Source of the DNA: Camarhynchus parvulus
Lineage: Eukaryota > Chordata > Aves > Passeriformes > Thraupidae
DNA: 64,000 bases
Reading direction: 5' to 3'
Assembly: GCF_901933205.1 (NCBI RefSeq)
Contig: NC_044574.1
Location: 3,866,733 to 3,930,732, forward strand
A program made the position numbers and the translations under genes. Below the pieces are notes generated by a model. It searched no databases and was not told the DNA's origin. It was given only the letters and a program-made list of their open reading frames with translations. Shown one piece after another: positions 25,201 to 36,368 of this stretch; position 1 is the stretch's first letter, and each line of letters starts with the position of its first letter.

Positions 25201-25613
25201 CAGCTTGGGGATGTCTTTTCCTATTTACCAAGACAAGTGTGAACTCCTGACTGGGTAAAATTCAACTCAAGCGAGGAAATTTTCCTTCTGTTGAAAGCAG
25301 GAGGAATTTTGCCCTTCATTTAAATGCAACTTCAGACTAAAATCCAGCTCTAATTTAGAGGGAAATGAAGAAGTGCATGTCCTTCAGGGACACTGCATTG
25401 AAATACAGATTAACTTTTAACTGTGGGGAAAGGAGAATTTTGATGGCCAGGGGAATTTCCTTCTGCCCTCTTGCATCAACAGGATAGAGCCTTTTCAGCT
25501 GATTGATTATGGTGAAGGATATCTGGCTTTTTAAACATGTGTCATATGCTACATGCCTTTAGAAAAGACAGATGGAAATCTGCAGGGGCCAGGGAGTCAT
25601 TCCTTTGGGACTA
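22221..25613. other. Unannotated, no gene seen
   Basis: About 3.4 kb of unique-looking DNA with short T-rich runs near 24150 and 24170 and a tttatt-rich patch near 24225. The open frames at 23680-24063 (minus) and 24205-24516 (plus) overlap other frames and carry no recognisable domain. Confidence 0.5.
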
Positions 25614-25800
25614 AGAATCATAAAAACATAGAAATATTCTGAGTTGGAAAGCACCCATCAGGATCATCAAGTCCAACTCCTGGCACTGTACAGGATGCGC
25701 CAAGAATGCCACCCTGTGCCAGAAAGCATTGTCCAAACACTTCTTGAACTATGTCTGGCTTGATGCTGTCACCATTGCCCTGGGAAGCTGTTCCAGGCTT
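25614..25800 (-). mobile_element. CR1 LINE 3' fragment
   Basis: Antisense CR1 of the same type as the copy at 36.9 kb: 'ctgagttggaaagcacccatcaggatcatcaagtccaactcctgg', then 'cattgtccaaacacttcttgaac' and 'gccctgggaagctgttccag'. It ends at a small tandem repeat. Confidence 0.9.
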
Positions 25801-25865
25801 AATTGGTCTCCCCGTGGAGGCTTAATTGGTCTCAAACTTAATTGGTCTTGGTCTTAATTGGTCTC
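25798..25865 (+). repeat. Four-copy CTTAATTGGTCT repeat
   Basis: CTTAATTGGTCT occurs four times (starting about 25798, 25821, 25837 and 25853), with unequal spacers such as ccccgtggagg and caaa. It adjoins the broken edge of a CR1. Confidence 0.9.
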
Positions 25866-26599
25866 AGCCTCCTCTCAAGGAGGCTTCAGGACTGAAGGAT
25901 AGGGCAGGCACAGGAAGACACAGGCAGGGGGCTTAGCAAGGACCTGGAAAACTACAGGTCAGGGCTGGGAGACTACTGGAGAGAGCAAAGCAGCCATTTA
26001 GAACTTGTTGAAACCCAGAAAACCACTGAGCTGACTGAAATCAAAAGGAGAAGCAAGGACACAGTGTCTTCTCTTTCTTCCTCTGTTTTACCAAATTGCT
26101 TTGAGTTGTCATAATTAAAAATGTAATTGTTCTAGTCTGTGTAAAACCCAGATTTTTGAATTTAAAGGGCACTGTGGTCTTCAAGGAGATATTACTGAAT
26201 TATCCAGGCACATCCTTGGGAAAGTTGTGCTTGATTTGTGGTCCCATCACAGTAATGAACAAAACCCCGCAGCAGCGCTTTCCAAACTGAATCAGTTCTG
26301 TGGCCACCAGTAGGATTCAACCTCATTAATCCTGGCTCCAGGCAGGACATCTTTTCTCTAAGCCTCTCTTCCAAGAGGTTTCACAAGCTGGATTGTGAAG
26401 AACACCAGATGAACAGTGACAGATAGTCACCATGTCTCCCTTTCCGTAAACTGCAGGACAGAGTGGATGGTTGCTCCTGTCAGCTGCAGTCTGGGACACA
26501 AAAATGTTCCCCCAAGCATCCACCTTTCCCTGGGAACACAATGGATCACTGCATCCATGGTCAAAATACTGCTACAACAGGTCACAGTAACATTGGCTC
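25866..26599. other. Unannotated, no gene seen
   Basis: Unique-looking spacer between two CR1 fragments. Nothing recognised. Confidence 0.45.
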
Positions 26600-26666
26600 A
26601 GGGGGCTCAAAGGTGAATGAGGATTGGAGTTTCTCTCGGTGAAGAAAGGCTGAGAGAGTTGAGACT

Positions 26667-26691
26667 GATTTGATTTGATTTGATTTGATTT
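26667..26691 (+). repeat. (GATTT)5 within CR1
   Basis: Five perfect GATTT units lie where the CR1 text reads 'gttgggattg'. It appears to have grown from that local sequence. Confidence 0.95.
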
Positions 26692-26834
26692 ATCTTTGTG
26701 AGGGATCTTTTCAATGTGTGTACACACCTGATGGCTGAGTAGAGGAGAAGGACCAGGTGGTGTCCAGTTACAGGACAAAAGACAATGGTTGTAAATGGAA
26801 ATACAAGGAATAATTGAAATACAAGGTAAAAAAC

Positions 26835-27235
26835 TGTCATAGACATATTTTATGAAAAATCGTTTAGTTAGGATTTTTTCTCCTGAGAAGCTGAGAGGCC
26901 TCAGAAGCTAAATGTAAACAATGGTTATCTGCTGCTGTGGAATGCAACAGGTGCATCTTTGATTGGTCTGATGTGGTTGTTTTTAATCAATGGCCAATCA
27001 CAGTCCAGCTGTCTCAGACTCTGGTAAGTCACAAGATTTCACTGTCATTCCATTCCTTCCTATTCCTTGTTAGCCTGCTGATGAAATCCTTTCTTCTATT
27101 ATTTTAGTGTAGTTTTAATGTATCATTTTCTTTTAATACAATATAGATCATAAAATAATAAATCAGCCTTCTGAAACACGGAGTCAAGATTCTCATCTCT
27201 TCCCTCATCCTGGGACCCCAGTGAACACGATCACA
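26835..27235 (+). mobile_element. Solo ERV LTR, family F1 (variant b)
   Basis: Starts TGTCATAGACATATTTTATG and ends GAACACGATCACA. The 6-bp repeat AAAAAC flanks it (26829-26834 and 27236-27241), though A-richness makes the exact edge ambiguous. It has the variant-b blocks 'gatttttttctcctgagaagctgagaggcctcag', 'gatgaaatccttt' and 'cagccttctgaaacacggagtcaagattctcatctcttccctc' in order. Confidence 0.9.
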
Positions 27236-27421
27236 AAAAACCATTTTTCCTGTCAAGGCGATTGAACTGTGGAGCTTTCATCCTCAGAGATTTTCAAACC
27301 CAACTTTCCTGGATCCTTACCTGGAGACCTTGCTGTAGCTGGTGTTTCTGTGGTCATGGGTTTTGGAGCAGGCAATCTCCAGAGGTCCCTTCTGAGCTCA
27401 GCTGTTCTGTGCCTTTGTGAC

Positions 27422-28905
27422 ACAGTGCTCAGACTCTCCGTGTACCATCCCCAAGGAAACCAGCTGCATTTTGCTAATTACTCTAAATCCCACCTTCCCC
27501 CTGCCCCCCAAAAAAACCCTCAAAACAAAGACAGGGGCTGTGACCTTCTAAGTAATTAAAATTACTTCCTTAATGGAAGCACTTAAGAAACTAAACCAGG
27601 AAACCTTGACCTCTCTTTCTACTGATAAAGATATTATGGATCTAAAGACCAATCTTTTCTGTCTGATGTTCCACCCTCCCCCATCCCTTCTGCTCATGGA
27701 AGAAGATGAATCTTTCCATCTGTGAATTACCCAACATGCATTATTCATGGAGCACTTTTATCAGCCCTATTAGCTGCACACGAATCCAGGTAAATGTCAA
27801 GTCATCTTTTTTAATCCTTCATTCAGGCTCTTGGAAGTGATCCTGCCCTGAGTGGAAATGTGTTTGACCTCCCAGAGCATTTACTTTGCCACAGTCACAT
27901 TTTGATGAGAAGGTCTAAGTGGTTCTCTGTGGCACAATCTGGACTCTTACCTTTCTGAATAATTGGTAGCAGGAGGTGGCCTAGCTGTTAGCATGTTTCC
28001 TTCTGTATCCATGTATAAAATGGAGGATAAAAATGACCTTTCAGCTCATCTCATGTCCATTTGTGTAATGCCTTGCTTGGTGCAGGTGCCCTGCTCTCTG
28101 ATGAGCTTTAAGAGTTGCACGCTTTGCATTTCTGCTCTGCTCTAGGAGGTGATTCACTGTCTCACATCCTGAAGATTTTTCCCAGGAAGCACATATCCAG
28201 GGGAAATACTTTTTCACTCTAACCCTCAGACAAATTCCATGACTTTAACATGTTCAGTGCAGTGGGTTTAAAATATGCCACTTGCTGTCACCTGACAAGG
28301 ACCCAACTTCTTTGGAAAGGAACTCCAGCCAAAAAAAGAGAGAGAATTCAGGGACGTTAGCGGGAATTTTCTGATATCAGTGCTAACCTTCAAGCCAATA
28401 ACCCCACAATTCCAATGATTTTGTATTCTGCAACATGTTTAGTCACAAATACTTTCCCTCCATCCCTCTGGATATTGAATTTCTGCCTGGATGCTGACAC
28501 AGTTTCCAGAGGTGGGCTGGAACATCCTAGTGATGAGGACACTGGCTACATATATGGGACACTGGGGACTGGGTGGCATCAGATCAGGGCCATGGGATAG
28601 GGAATGTGTGACTGCTCCATTCTGCACAGGGCTGGGCTGTAGAACTAATTTTCATTATCATAATTTATGATCCAGGAACCTGTTTTCCATCCTCTGCTCT
28701 GTCTTGTGCCTCACAAGGGAGTCTGATGTGGAAATATCCATATTTATGCCATGTTAATTTAAAGTAGCCAACTTTGAGAAGTCCACACCAGCTTTCACCC
28801 TGCCCTGTTACAAGTTGCGTCTCTGTATTGGTTGGTAGTGTCTGTGGAGGCACCAAAACTCGCCTGATGGTCCCTCTCACAGAGTTTCTGTGCTTGGTGT
28901 GTTCA
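27422..28905. other. Unannotated, no gene seen
   Basis: Unique-looking. No coding signal, no recognised repeat. Confidence 0.5.
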
Positions 28906-28909
28906 CACC

Positions 28910-29366
28910 TGATACCTCAGGTTTTGGCTTTTATATTTTTCACATTCTGTGCTGCTTTAGTGTGTAATTCTGAGCTTCATATGAGGGGATGGTGAGCTCT
29001 CTGCACAGAGCAGGGAGACAAACCAATTCCTTCTCCAGCTGGGGGCCAAGGACAAATGATCCAAATCTCAGGCCCAAGAGCACAAACAATGTGGGCTGAA
29101 GAGAGAAAAACAAGAAGGATGGGACTTCATGACCTAAAGCTGTAATTGGACAATGAACTCCAATATGCAAATGGAGCAGAACTTATAAAGTGAGAGGCCC
29201 CGTGACCAGTCATGCATTTTGTGACCACTTTGGTTCATCTTGGGTGCAGCCCTGGCTGGGCTCTTGTGCTGCCCAAGGTGCATCCATTGAGGCCTCCTCA
29301 TAAATCCCTACTTTATTCTTTAACTCCATCTAGTCTTCATTCTAGGTCAGCCTGCACAAGGCATCA
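28910..29366 (+). mobile_element. Solo ERV LTR, family F4
   Basis: Starts TGATACCTCAG and ends AAGGCATCA, flanked by a perfect 4-bp duplication CACC (28906-28909 and 29367-29370). It has an octamer ATGCAAAT at 29165-29172 and TATAAAG at 29184-29190, then a 'ctactttattctttaactcc' block. It matches the LTR at 60891-61337 (minus strand) in its start, the octamer/TATA pair, the 'taactcc' block and its end. The 4-bp duplication fits class I (ERV1-like) integration. Confidence 0.88.
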
Positions 29367-29370
29367 CACC

Positions 29371-30280
29371 TTTCTGCTCCAGACAGGCCATTAATGCCTT
29401 GCCCAAGGCCATGGGGAGTTTGTGCTGCAGCAGAAACACAAATGCTGGGCAGTGCCCAAATCCTTAATCCAACCTTCCCACGTGTACTGCAGTTGTCTTG
29501 CAGACTTGCACTACACTGAATATAAAAGAATGAAAAGTGCCAGAAAATTTGCCTTCTACATCCAGGCTTTCCTGGTTTCTCTCTGTGCATCTCCCTTGTT
29601 GATCCCACATGTAAAGCATAGAGCAAATGGAGGCTGATGCCAGCTGGAGGATTGCTGTAGTAAAGACATGAAATTATGATCCCCTTGGTGTCTTTCTCTT
29701 TCATAATCCTTTCCTAATCTGCTGGCAAGGAAGGCAGGACCACGTTAGAGCTGCAGCTGCCCATCTCAGATGGATGCAGAGACACAATTCTGCACATTCC
29801 TCACTCTGCTTCTGCCAGATCCACAACAATCACAAAATTTACCATTTGAAATACGAGTGGTGGAAGCACAAACCTTGGAGAATGTGGCAGTGCAAAAAAC
29901 TTGCAGATATACAGTGGGCAGCAAACGTGTCTGGAGTGAGTTTGAACTGTTCTTAGCAAAGAGGTTATGAAGCAGGCAAACAATCCAAGTATGATAAATA
30001 AAATCTACTCCTTTCACACTCTTTTCACCTGGCATTTAAAACTCATCATCTCAGCTTCCAGGCTGCAGGAATCTGGATTAGCTTCTCTGTAAAGTAGCAT
30101 GGCTTTCTCAGGATGAAACAAAGCCTTTTTTTAAAAATCCATATCCTCTGCACAGCAGAAAGCCTCTCCACATCTTTAAATAAGCATTTAAATGTTGTTG
30201 TGAAGTACCCAGCCTGAGTGAGCACAGGACACAATGGGCCAACCCTAATTTACATCAGTGCAGAGAAAAACCAAACCCTT
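29371..30280. other. Unannotated, no gene seen
   Basis: Unique-looking. The overlapping 60-120-codon frames on both strands (29342-30035) have no recognisable motif. Confidence 0.5.
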
Positions 30281-31380
30281 GGGGCAGAGTGGCTGGAAAA
30301 TAGTCTGGAAGAAAAGGACATGGAGGGCTGGTTGACAGTGGCTTAACATGCACCAGCTGTGCCCAGGTGGCCAATGGCACTTTATTGTATTTGTGGGGTG
30401 CCCAGGGGAAGGAAGGAATGATGAATCTGACTCCATGTTCTCAGAAGGCTAATTTATTATTTTATGAGACTATATTATATTAAAGAATAATAAACTATAC
30501 TATACTAAAGAATACAGAAAAGATACTTACTGAATGCTAAAAAGATAATAATGAAAACTCCTGACTCTCTCCAGAGTCCCAACACAGCTTGGCCCTGATT
30601 GGCCAAAGAGTCAAAAAACTCACAGCAGAATCCAATGAAACAATCATCTGTGGGTAAACAATCTCCAAACACATTCCAGACAAGCAAAACAGAGGAGAAG
30701 CAAATGAGATAATAATTGTTTTCCTTTTTCTCAGAGGCTTCTCAGCTTCCCAAGGGAAGAATCCTGGGCAAAGGGGATTTTTCAGAGAATGTGAATGCCA
30801 CAGCACCTGGCCTGTGCCAGTAGTGGTGCAGCCCCAGGACCAGGGCAGTGCCCATCCCCTGTGCTGGGCACTGCTGAGGTCACAAGTCGAATGTTTTGTC
30901 CAGTTTTGGGCCCCTCAGGACAAGAAAGAAATTGAGGGACTAGAGCATGTCCAGGGAAGGGAACAGAGATGGAGAAGGGTCTGGAGCAGCTGAGAGAGCT
31001 GGGTTTGTTTAGCCTGAGGAAAAGGAAGCTCAGGGGAGACGTTACCACTCTCTACAAGTCCCTGAAATACGGCCAGGTGAGGATCAGCCTCTTCTCTAGG
31101 CAGCCAGTGAGAGGACAAGAAGAAAAGACTTCAGTCTGTACGAGGAGAGATTCAGGTTGAACGAGAGATAGAATTTTTTCACTGAAAGGGTGGTCAGGGA
31201 ATGGGCTGATCGGGGAGGTGATGGAGTACATCCCTGGAGGTGGTCAAGGAATGGTTGGACAGTCTCTCAGTGCTCTGGTCTGGGTGACAAGGTCAAAAGC
31301 TCTGGTTCTGTCAAAAGTTAGACTCAATGGTCATGGAAGTCCTTTCCAAAGGTGGTGATCCTCAAGAGATTCATAGGAAA
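30281..31380 (+). mobile_element. CR1 fragment split by F1 LTR
   Basis: Reaches further 5' than the other CR1s here, into the end of the reverse transcriptase ORF: 'gcagagtggctggaaaa', 'gaaaaggacatggag', 'ctggttgacagtggcttaacatg', 'gtgcccaggtggccaatggca'. The F1 LTR (30383-30802) lies here. Then 'cctggcctgtgccag', 'gttttgggcccctca', 'gagcatgtccagggaaggg', 'ggtctggagcagctgagagagctgggtttgtttagcctg' and the 3' UTR. The 3' end is unusual: '...ccaaaggtggtgatcctcaagagattcatagg', like the small insert at 35985. Confidence 0.9.
30383..30802 (-). mobile_element. Solo ERV LTR, family F1
   Basis: The minus strand begins TGTGGCATTCACATTCTC and ends CAAATACAATA. Flanks GCACTT (30377-30382) and GCACCT (30803-30808) agree at 5 of 6. 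It is complete (420 bp), has the 'ttggccaatcagggccaagctg' CCAAT region, and splits a CR1 exactly at 'ggccaatggca/cctggcctgtg'. Confidence 0.93.
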
Positions 31381-31774
31381 AAGTTGAGGAGAGCAAAATG
31401 TGAGAACAGCAGCTGTCATTTAGCACAGCTCTAAGCCACCAGCTCACAGAGTGAACGAGCCCTCTGAGGAAGCAGGATGGCATGCACACCTGCTCCCAGG
31501 CTCTTCCCAGACATCCAGAACTGATTGCTGTCTGAAAAAGGATGCTGGGCAGGGGGGACTCTCCATCTGATGCAGCACAGTCATTCTCACAGCCTCCTGC
31601 TACCGGCAAACTGGGCAGAAATGGCCAAAGAGCTGGAAAACCTCGATGACAAGTTTGAGCTTGAGCAGTTGTAGGAAAAAGCACCAAGAGCAAATCCTTG
31701 TGACTCTGCCGCTTTGCTAAGCTCATCACAGACATGGCACAGCCCTGAGCTGGGGCAGCTGGTGTGGAGATTAG
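31381..31774. other. Unannotated spacer
   Basis: Sequence between two CR1 pieces. No gene seen; the minus-strand open frame 31331-31735 begins inside CR1 and has no recognisable domain. Confidence 0.45.
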
Positions 31775-31866
31775 TGTTGGGCTGGAACGTGTCCCTGCCC
31801 TCTGCTGGGGTTTGGAATTAATGATGTGTAAGGTCCCTTTCCACCCAAACCATTCTGTGATTGTGT
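31775..31866 (+). mobile_element. CR1 3' terminal fragment
   Basis: Sense CR1 3' tail only: 'gtgtccctgccctctgctggggtttggaattaatg' and 'aaggtccctttccacccaaaccattctgtgattgtg', the normal CR1 terminus. Confidence 0.85.
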
Positions 31867-32012
31867 CTTACACACGTGGTGGAAACAGAAAGTATTATTA
31901 AACCTCTCTCTTGGAGAGCCTGGAAGTTCTCTGGTGAGAGCTAAAACTACCTTCTCTCAGGAAAGAGGATTATTTGAGGTAGATTTTCTTACAAGTTTGA
32001 CAACTATGTGAA

Positions 32013-32168
32013 CCCCCAGATTAAAAAAAAAAAAAAGAAAAAACAACAAACCATACCCAAACAAATAAACAAAAAACCCACAACAACAACAACGTTAAAA
32101 AACCCTACCAATAAAACCCCCAACAACAACAACAAAATAACCAACCAAAAATAAAAACCCCAAAACCC
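32013..32168 (+). repeat. A/C-rich low-complexity tract
   Basis: About 150 bases made almost entirely of A and C on the plus strand: poly-A, then caacaacaac, aaataaacaaa and aaaaccc units. G is nearly absent and T is rare. It resembles a decayed A-rich retroposon tail, but no element body borders it on the left within 140 bases. Confidence 0.9.
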
Positions 32169-34430
32169 AGCACTGGAGTCTCTGTCATTTTTCCACTTAG
32201 AAGGGACATGAACATTTCTCCTGGCTTTCCACTTCTCTCCTGGTCTTGCCTTCCTTTTGCTGGTTAAAAAAAATTACATTAAACACTTTAAGAGTGAAGC
32301 TTTGCTCTTCCTTAAAACACATGGACCAATAAGAAGGTATTGTAAGCCCCCTCTCGCCTTCAATGGCCCACCAGAAATGTCACTGCTACAATGGTTTGTG
32401 TTTTGCTGCCAGGAATTTCAATTTCACACTACAGACAGCCCTGTTTTATTACCCATGCTTTATGGATGGGGAAATGAGAATTCTGATAACCAAAAGCCAT
32501 GCAGGGAGAGGAGGAGGCAGGAAATCAAGTCTCCTTTCCAAGAAAAATAAAAGACCCCCAGAATGAAGCAGCTGAATGTGGCTGGTAGGATACACAGACC
32601 ACAACCCAAAGATACACACATGCAATTTTTTAGCTCTGTCAGGATCTAGATAAGCCTATCTGGTAATAGCAGCAGCTGATCCAATGACATGTGCAAAACT
32701 CAAATCCACCAAATACGAGATTACATTTTACATTCAGAAAGAATCTTTCCCTGAGGATAGCATAACATTTTGGAAACTATTAAATATTAACTTGATATTA
32801 AACTAGCCCACTGCATGTGTGATGTGTAATGGGGAAGTAACTATATTTTTTATGAGACACCTCAAAGCAAGGATGGAGTGATCCATGACAGTGGATTATG
32901 CTTCCTGTACCTATCTACTGTAAATGCTAAAAACCATCAAATGTGGTTATATTCTGTGTGTCAGCACATACCTGGGGTGACAGAATGTGGACAAACCCAA
33001 GTGGAAAGTTGCAGAGAAATAGCAAAGAAATTGAGAAAAGACTTGAATGTCTCCCACCTCTGACCTTACACCCCATGGTATTCTGGGCAGATTGCTCAGT
33101 CTCTCCATGCCTGTTTTCCATCCCTGAAATGGGAATATAAGTCTTTATTTTATTTGCCTTCCTTACCAATTCATACTGCAATCCCCCAGGAAGGGAAGTG
33201 GTTATTATTTTGAGTTTGCAAAGCAGACAGCACGAAAAAGCCCCAGGCCCCAAATGCTACACTGGTGTGAGCAATAATGAGACTCAGTTTTTTGCTTCTC
33301 AGTGCACAGCACTGGCCACAACACAGGAAATAATGTCCTTTTCCTACCTCTGACAGGTGGGAAAGTCTCCCTTCTTTCCCAGAAGACTTTATCAGTAATC
33401 AGGATGGAAAGCTTTCCTGATGGAAGGCTTGTGTGCCTGGCAGAAAGACCCGATTATATCCAATCCTGGTCCAAACCATCAATACCTGATGGATGAGCCT
33501 GTGTCCCTCGGGTGTGGGCAGCTCCAGGAGCTCACACACAGGTCAGCCCATGGAGCAGCCAGGGGATTATCCCAGGACAGCAAATCAAGGGAAAGGAAAT
33601 GCTTGTTTCAGGCTGGTGTTTCACAGAGATAACGAACGCTCGCTGCCTCCAGATTGGGAGGGTTGCAACCTGCTCCACAGAGAGGGAAAAGTCCATCTTC
33701 TGGCCTGTCAGCAGCCTGGAGGCAGATGGTCTTTTGTGCACTAATCTTTTTCTACACCCCTGGAAAATCAAGGGATTTTGTCAGTGAGAAACTACATGGC
33801 CAAACTCGCTTAGAAGGACGCATTGCGAAACGATTTGGGTCATTATGGATTAGGCAAGATTCCCACTTCTCTGGGAAACCAAACATCCCTTTAAAAAAGA
33901 GCTGTGTCAGGCACAATCCTCTTTGATACGCTCTGTCCTGCCTGAGCGCCTCGCAAGGGGCTGTGTACAGAGAGCCTGATCCTCCTCTCTCCCCCATCAG
34001 TGACCAGCAGGGTAATGTTGTCATTGGGAAGACACATTGGAATCAGGCTCAGAGGTCCCTGATGGGATTGCTCTTTAGGAGCAAATACTACTCAAGGGAT
34101 GCATATTATGCAAAAAGTTGGCCAGCAACCTTGAATTTTACCATTTTTCTTCTGTCTCTTCTTCCCTGCTGGGCTCTAAAAGACTTTGGAAGCCAAGTCT
34201 TCAGAGGAGAAAAGCTAAAGCACAGGAGTGTGTTGGCCAGTTTGTCTTAGTTTCCTTTCCGAGGTGCTCCCTCTTGTAACAGTTTCATTTATTCCACTTA
34301 AAATCCTATTGTTGTTAATCCCATTCATAAAGGGAAAGGAAATATTAGAGTTGAGAAAATAATTTCATGGTGACTGACACTATCCAGTGAATTCACTGTA
34401 CTTTACAGCCACTTTTTCTGAAATTTGATG
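32169..34430. other. Unannotated, no gene seen
   Basis: About 2.3 kb of unique-looking DNA. Overlapping frames of 60-108 codons at 32900-34030 occur on both strands without recognisable motifs. CpGs are slightly more frequent around 33800-33960, but no island is formed. Confidence 0.45.
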
Positions 34431-34525
34431 ATAGAATCATAGAATTATTAGGGTTGGGAGAGACCTCAAACCTGATTTAGTTCCACTAGACCAGGTTGAA
34501 CTCAACCCCATCGAGCCCAACTTTG
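34431..34525 (-). mobile_element. CR1 3' terminal fragment
   Basis: Antisense CR1 terminus: 'atagaatcatagaattattagggttgggagagacctca', then 'agttccactagaccaggttgaactcaaccccatcgagcccaac'. Only about 95 bp remain. Confidence 0.88.
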
Positions 34526-35696
34526 CCACAGCTTATCTAGGCAGTGTCAGGTGTCATAGACTAGTCAGGAATATTAAAATGTAATCTCAGTTGTGCATTG
34601 ATCAATGGCTCTAAAAGTTACAGGGCCTTGATTCACATCTGGATGAACATGGCCAGCCAAACAGTCCATTTCTACCATCCACTGTCACAGGCCACTTAGG
34701 AATTCACTTTATTCATCCTTTTTGATCTGTGTATTTTTCACAGCTTTACAGAATTTAAAGCCAGAGGGTTTTCTGGAGTCATCTAATTTAAGTTTTCCAA
34801 ATGTCACCTGGTTTCTCCTGAGTAAATTCAGTAATTTTTGTGGAATGAAATAGATGTGGCTCCTGGGAGTGTAATGAAGCAAGGATGAAGGAAGACATTC
34901 TGTGAGCAGAGGAGGTTAAAACCCAGCTTTGTTACAGGTTTGTGCCCTCACAGCATCAATTCCAGCTCTCCCTCTGAGAATCTCACTGTCTTGCTGGGTG
35001 AGAAACAAGGTGTGTTATCCTTGTTTCAGAGGTGCCTGCCAGCCAGTGGGCCACTGCCTGTGAAGCTGGCCAGCTGCCACCAGATAAATTGTCTAATGTC
35101 AGTTCTTCCTGGCTTTTCAATTCAGAGAGTGCTAATTCCCTTCACCACCCTGTGGATATTGAATTCTCTCTGAAGCTCCTACCTCCTCCCCTTCAAATCA
35201 CTTTTGGGATTGACTGAGTTGCAAAAGCCAGGAGAGGATGGAGGGAGGAGCAGGAGCAGAGCTGGGTTTGTAGACAGAAGATCAGGTAGCTGTGTCTTCT
35301 TTTGAAGCTAATAATGAATGTGAACATGACTGAAGAAGTCATTCTCATTCTCCCAGTTAATGGGAGAAGGTTTATTCATTAAGCTCTAGGGGGGAAAAAA
35401 TCACACAAAGAAATAAAGCCCATCTATATTATATTAATTTCTATTCTCAAGCAAGGGCTTTGGGACTGATCCTCAGCTAGGGTCAGCTCCTGGCACTCCC
35501 TGTTTTACAATTATATTTATGTCTCAATACAATTAACAAAGAGGGAATCCTTGCTGAACTACAGATCAAAAAGCCCACAGGTAGATATTTAAAATCTGTT
35601 TTATTTCTTACTAGGTAAGTATTTGGGAATTCTGATTGTCCTAGTTTTAAGCCTTAGGTATTTAGTTTTATGTATTTTTGAGAGCTCTACACTGGC
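34526..35696. other. Unannotated, no gene seen
   Basis: Unique-looking. No coding signal or recognised repeat. Confidence 0.5.
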
Positions 35697-35702
35697 ACCA
35701 GC

Positions 35703-36362
35703 TGTTGGAACCCTGGATGCTGAGAACTTTAAACTTTCTGTACTGAAAGGCACAGACCCACAAGAGAACTCTGCATTTGACCCGAGACTGTGGAGAAGAC
35801 TTCCAAAATTGATTAATAGCACTGGGATTACAATGTGTAGTTAGTTAGAAGTGTGTAATATCACAGAGTGGAAAAGTTAGAGTTTGGGGATTTAGAATAT
35901 AGAAATAAATATGAAGCAAGATGGAGGTTTTAGGGCAGAGGCTGGGTGTTCTTCTTTACCTTCTTCTTCTTCCTTCTTCTGGGTGACAGGGTGGTGTTCT
36001 GTCAAAAGCTGGACTCAATAATCATGGAGGCCCTTTCCAAAGCTGGTGATTCCCAAGAGATTCATAAGAAAAAGCTCAGTTGGGTTTGGGTGATGTTTTG
36101 TAATTGGGCAGAAAAGTCTGCATTGCAGGCTTCCAGGGATCAGTTATTGGATTAAAAGGGAAAATAATCCAGGTGTCATTTCTTAATTGGATAATTTAGT
36201 CTTAAAAGACCTCGTAACAAGAGATTGTTGGCCGTTTTGTGCCTTGCTAATGAAAGGCTGCAGAACTGTGAGGCTGTTACACTGATAAGAAATAATCAAC
36301 ACCTGAGTCCAAACATGAATTACCCTCTCAAGTGCCTTCAATCCCAACCTTGAGGACCCACA
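35703..36362 (+). mobile_element. Solo ERV LTR, family F3, with CR1 insert
   Basis: Starts TGTTGGAACCCTGG and ends GGACCCACA, flanked by a perfect 6-bp duplication ACCAGC (35697-35702 and 36363-36368). It includes a 'cttctttaccttcttcttcttcc' pyrimidine tract and the 'ttttgtaattgggcagaaaagtc' block shared with the copy at 4635. A foreign 96-bp piece sits at 35985-36080. Without it the LTR would be about 560 bp. The 6-bp duplication suggests class II integration. Confidence 0.9.
35985..36080 (+). mobile_element. Short CR1 3' piece inside LTR
   Basis: Reads 'gacagggtggtgttctgtcaaaagctggactcaataatcatggaggccctttccaaagctggtgattcc' in CR1 sense order (cited in parts), then 'caagagattcataagaaaaagctc'. 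It is flanked by TGGGT (35980-35984 and 36081-36085). The 4635 LTR has no such segment here. It matches the 3' end of the CR1 at about 31283-31384, including the unusual 'caagagattcata' tail. Confidence 0.75.
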
Positions 36363-36368
36363 ACCAGC

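Larger units (their letters stand above)
26600..27421 (+). mobile_element. CR1 fragment split by F1 LTR
   Basis: The sense CR1 left part has 'gaagaaaggctgagagagttgagac', 'agaggagaaggaccaggtgg' and 'acaggacaaaagacaatgg'. The F1 LTR at 26835-27235 interrupts it. The CR1 3' end then follows: 'agattttcaaacccaactttcctgg', 'aatctccagaggtcccttctgagctcagctgttctgtg'. It also holds a (GATTT)5 tract. Confidence 0.85.

Noticed and set aside
25798..25865. CRISPR-like array because of regularly repeated CTTAATTGGTCT
   Set aside because: Only four short units with 3-11 base spacers, in a vertebrate repeat context.
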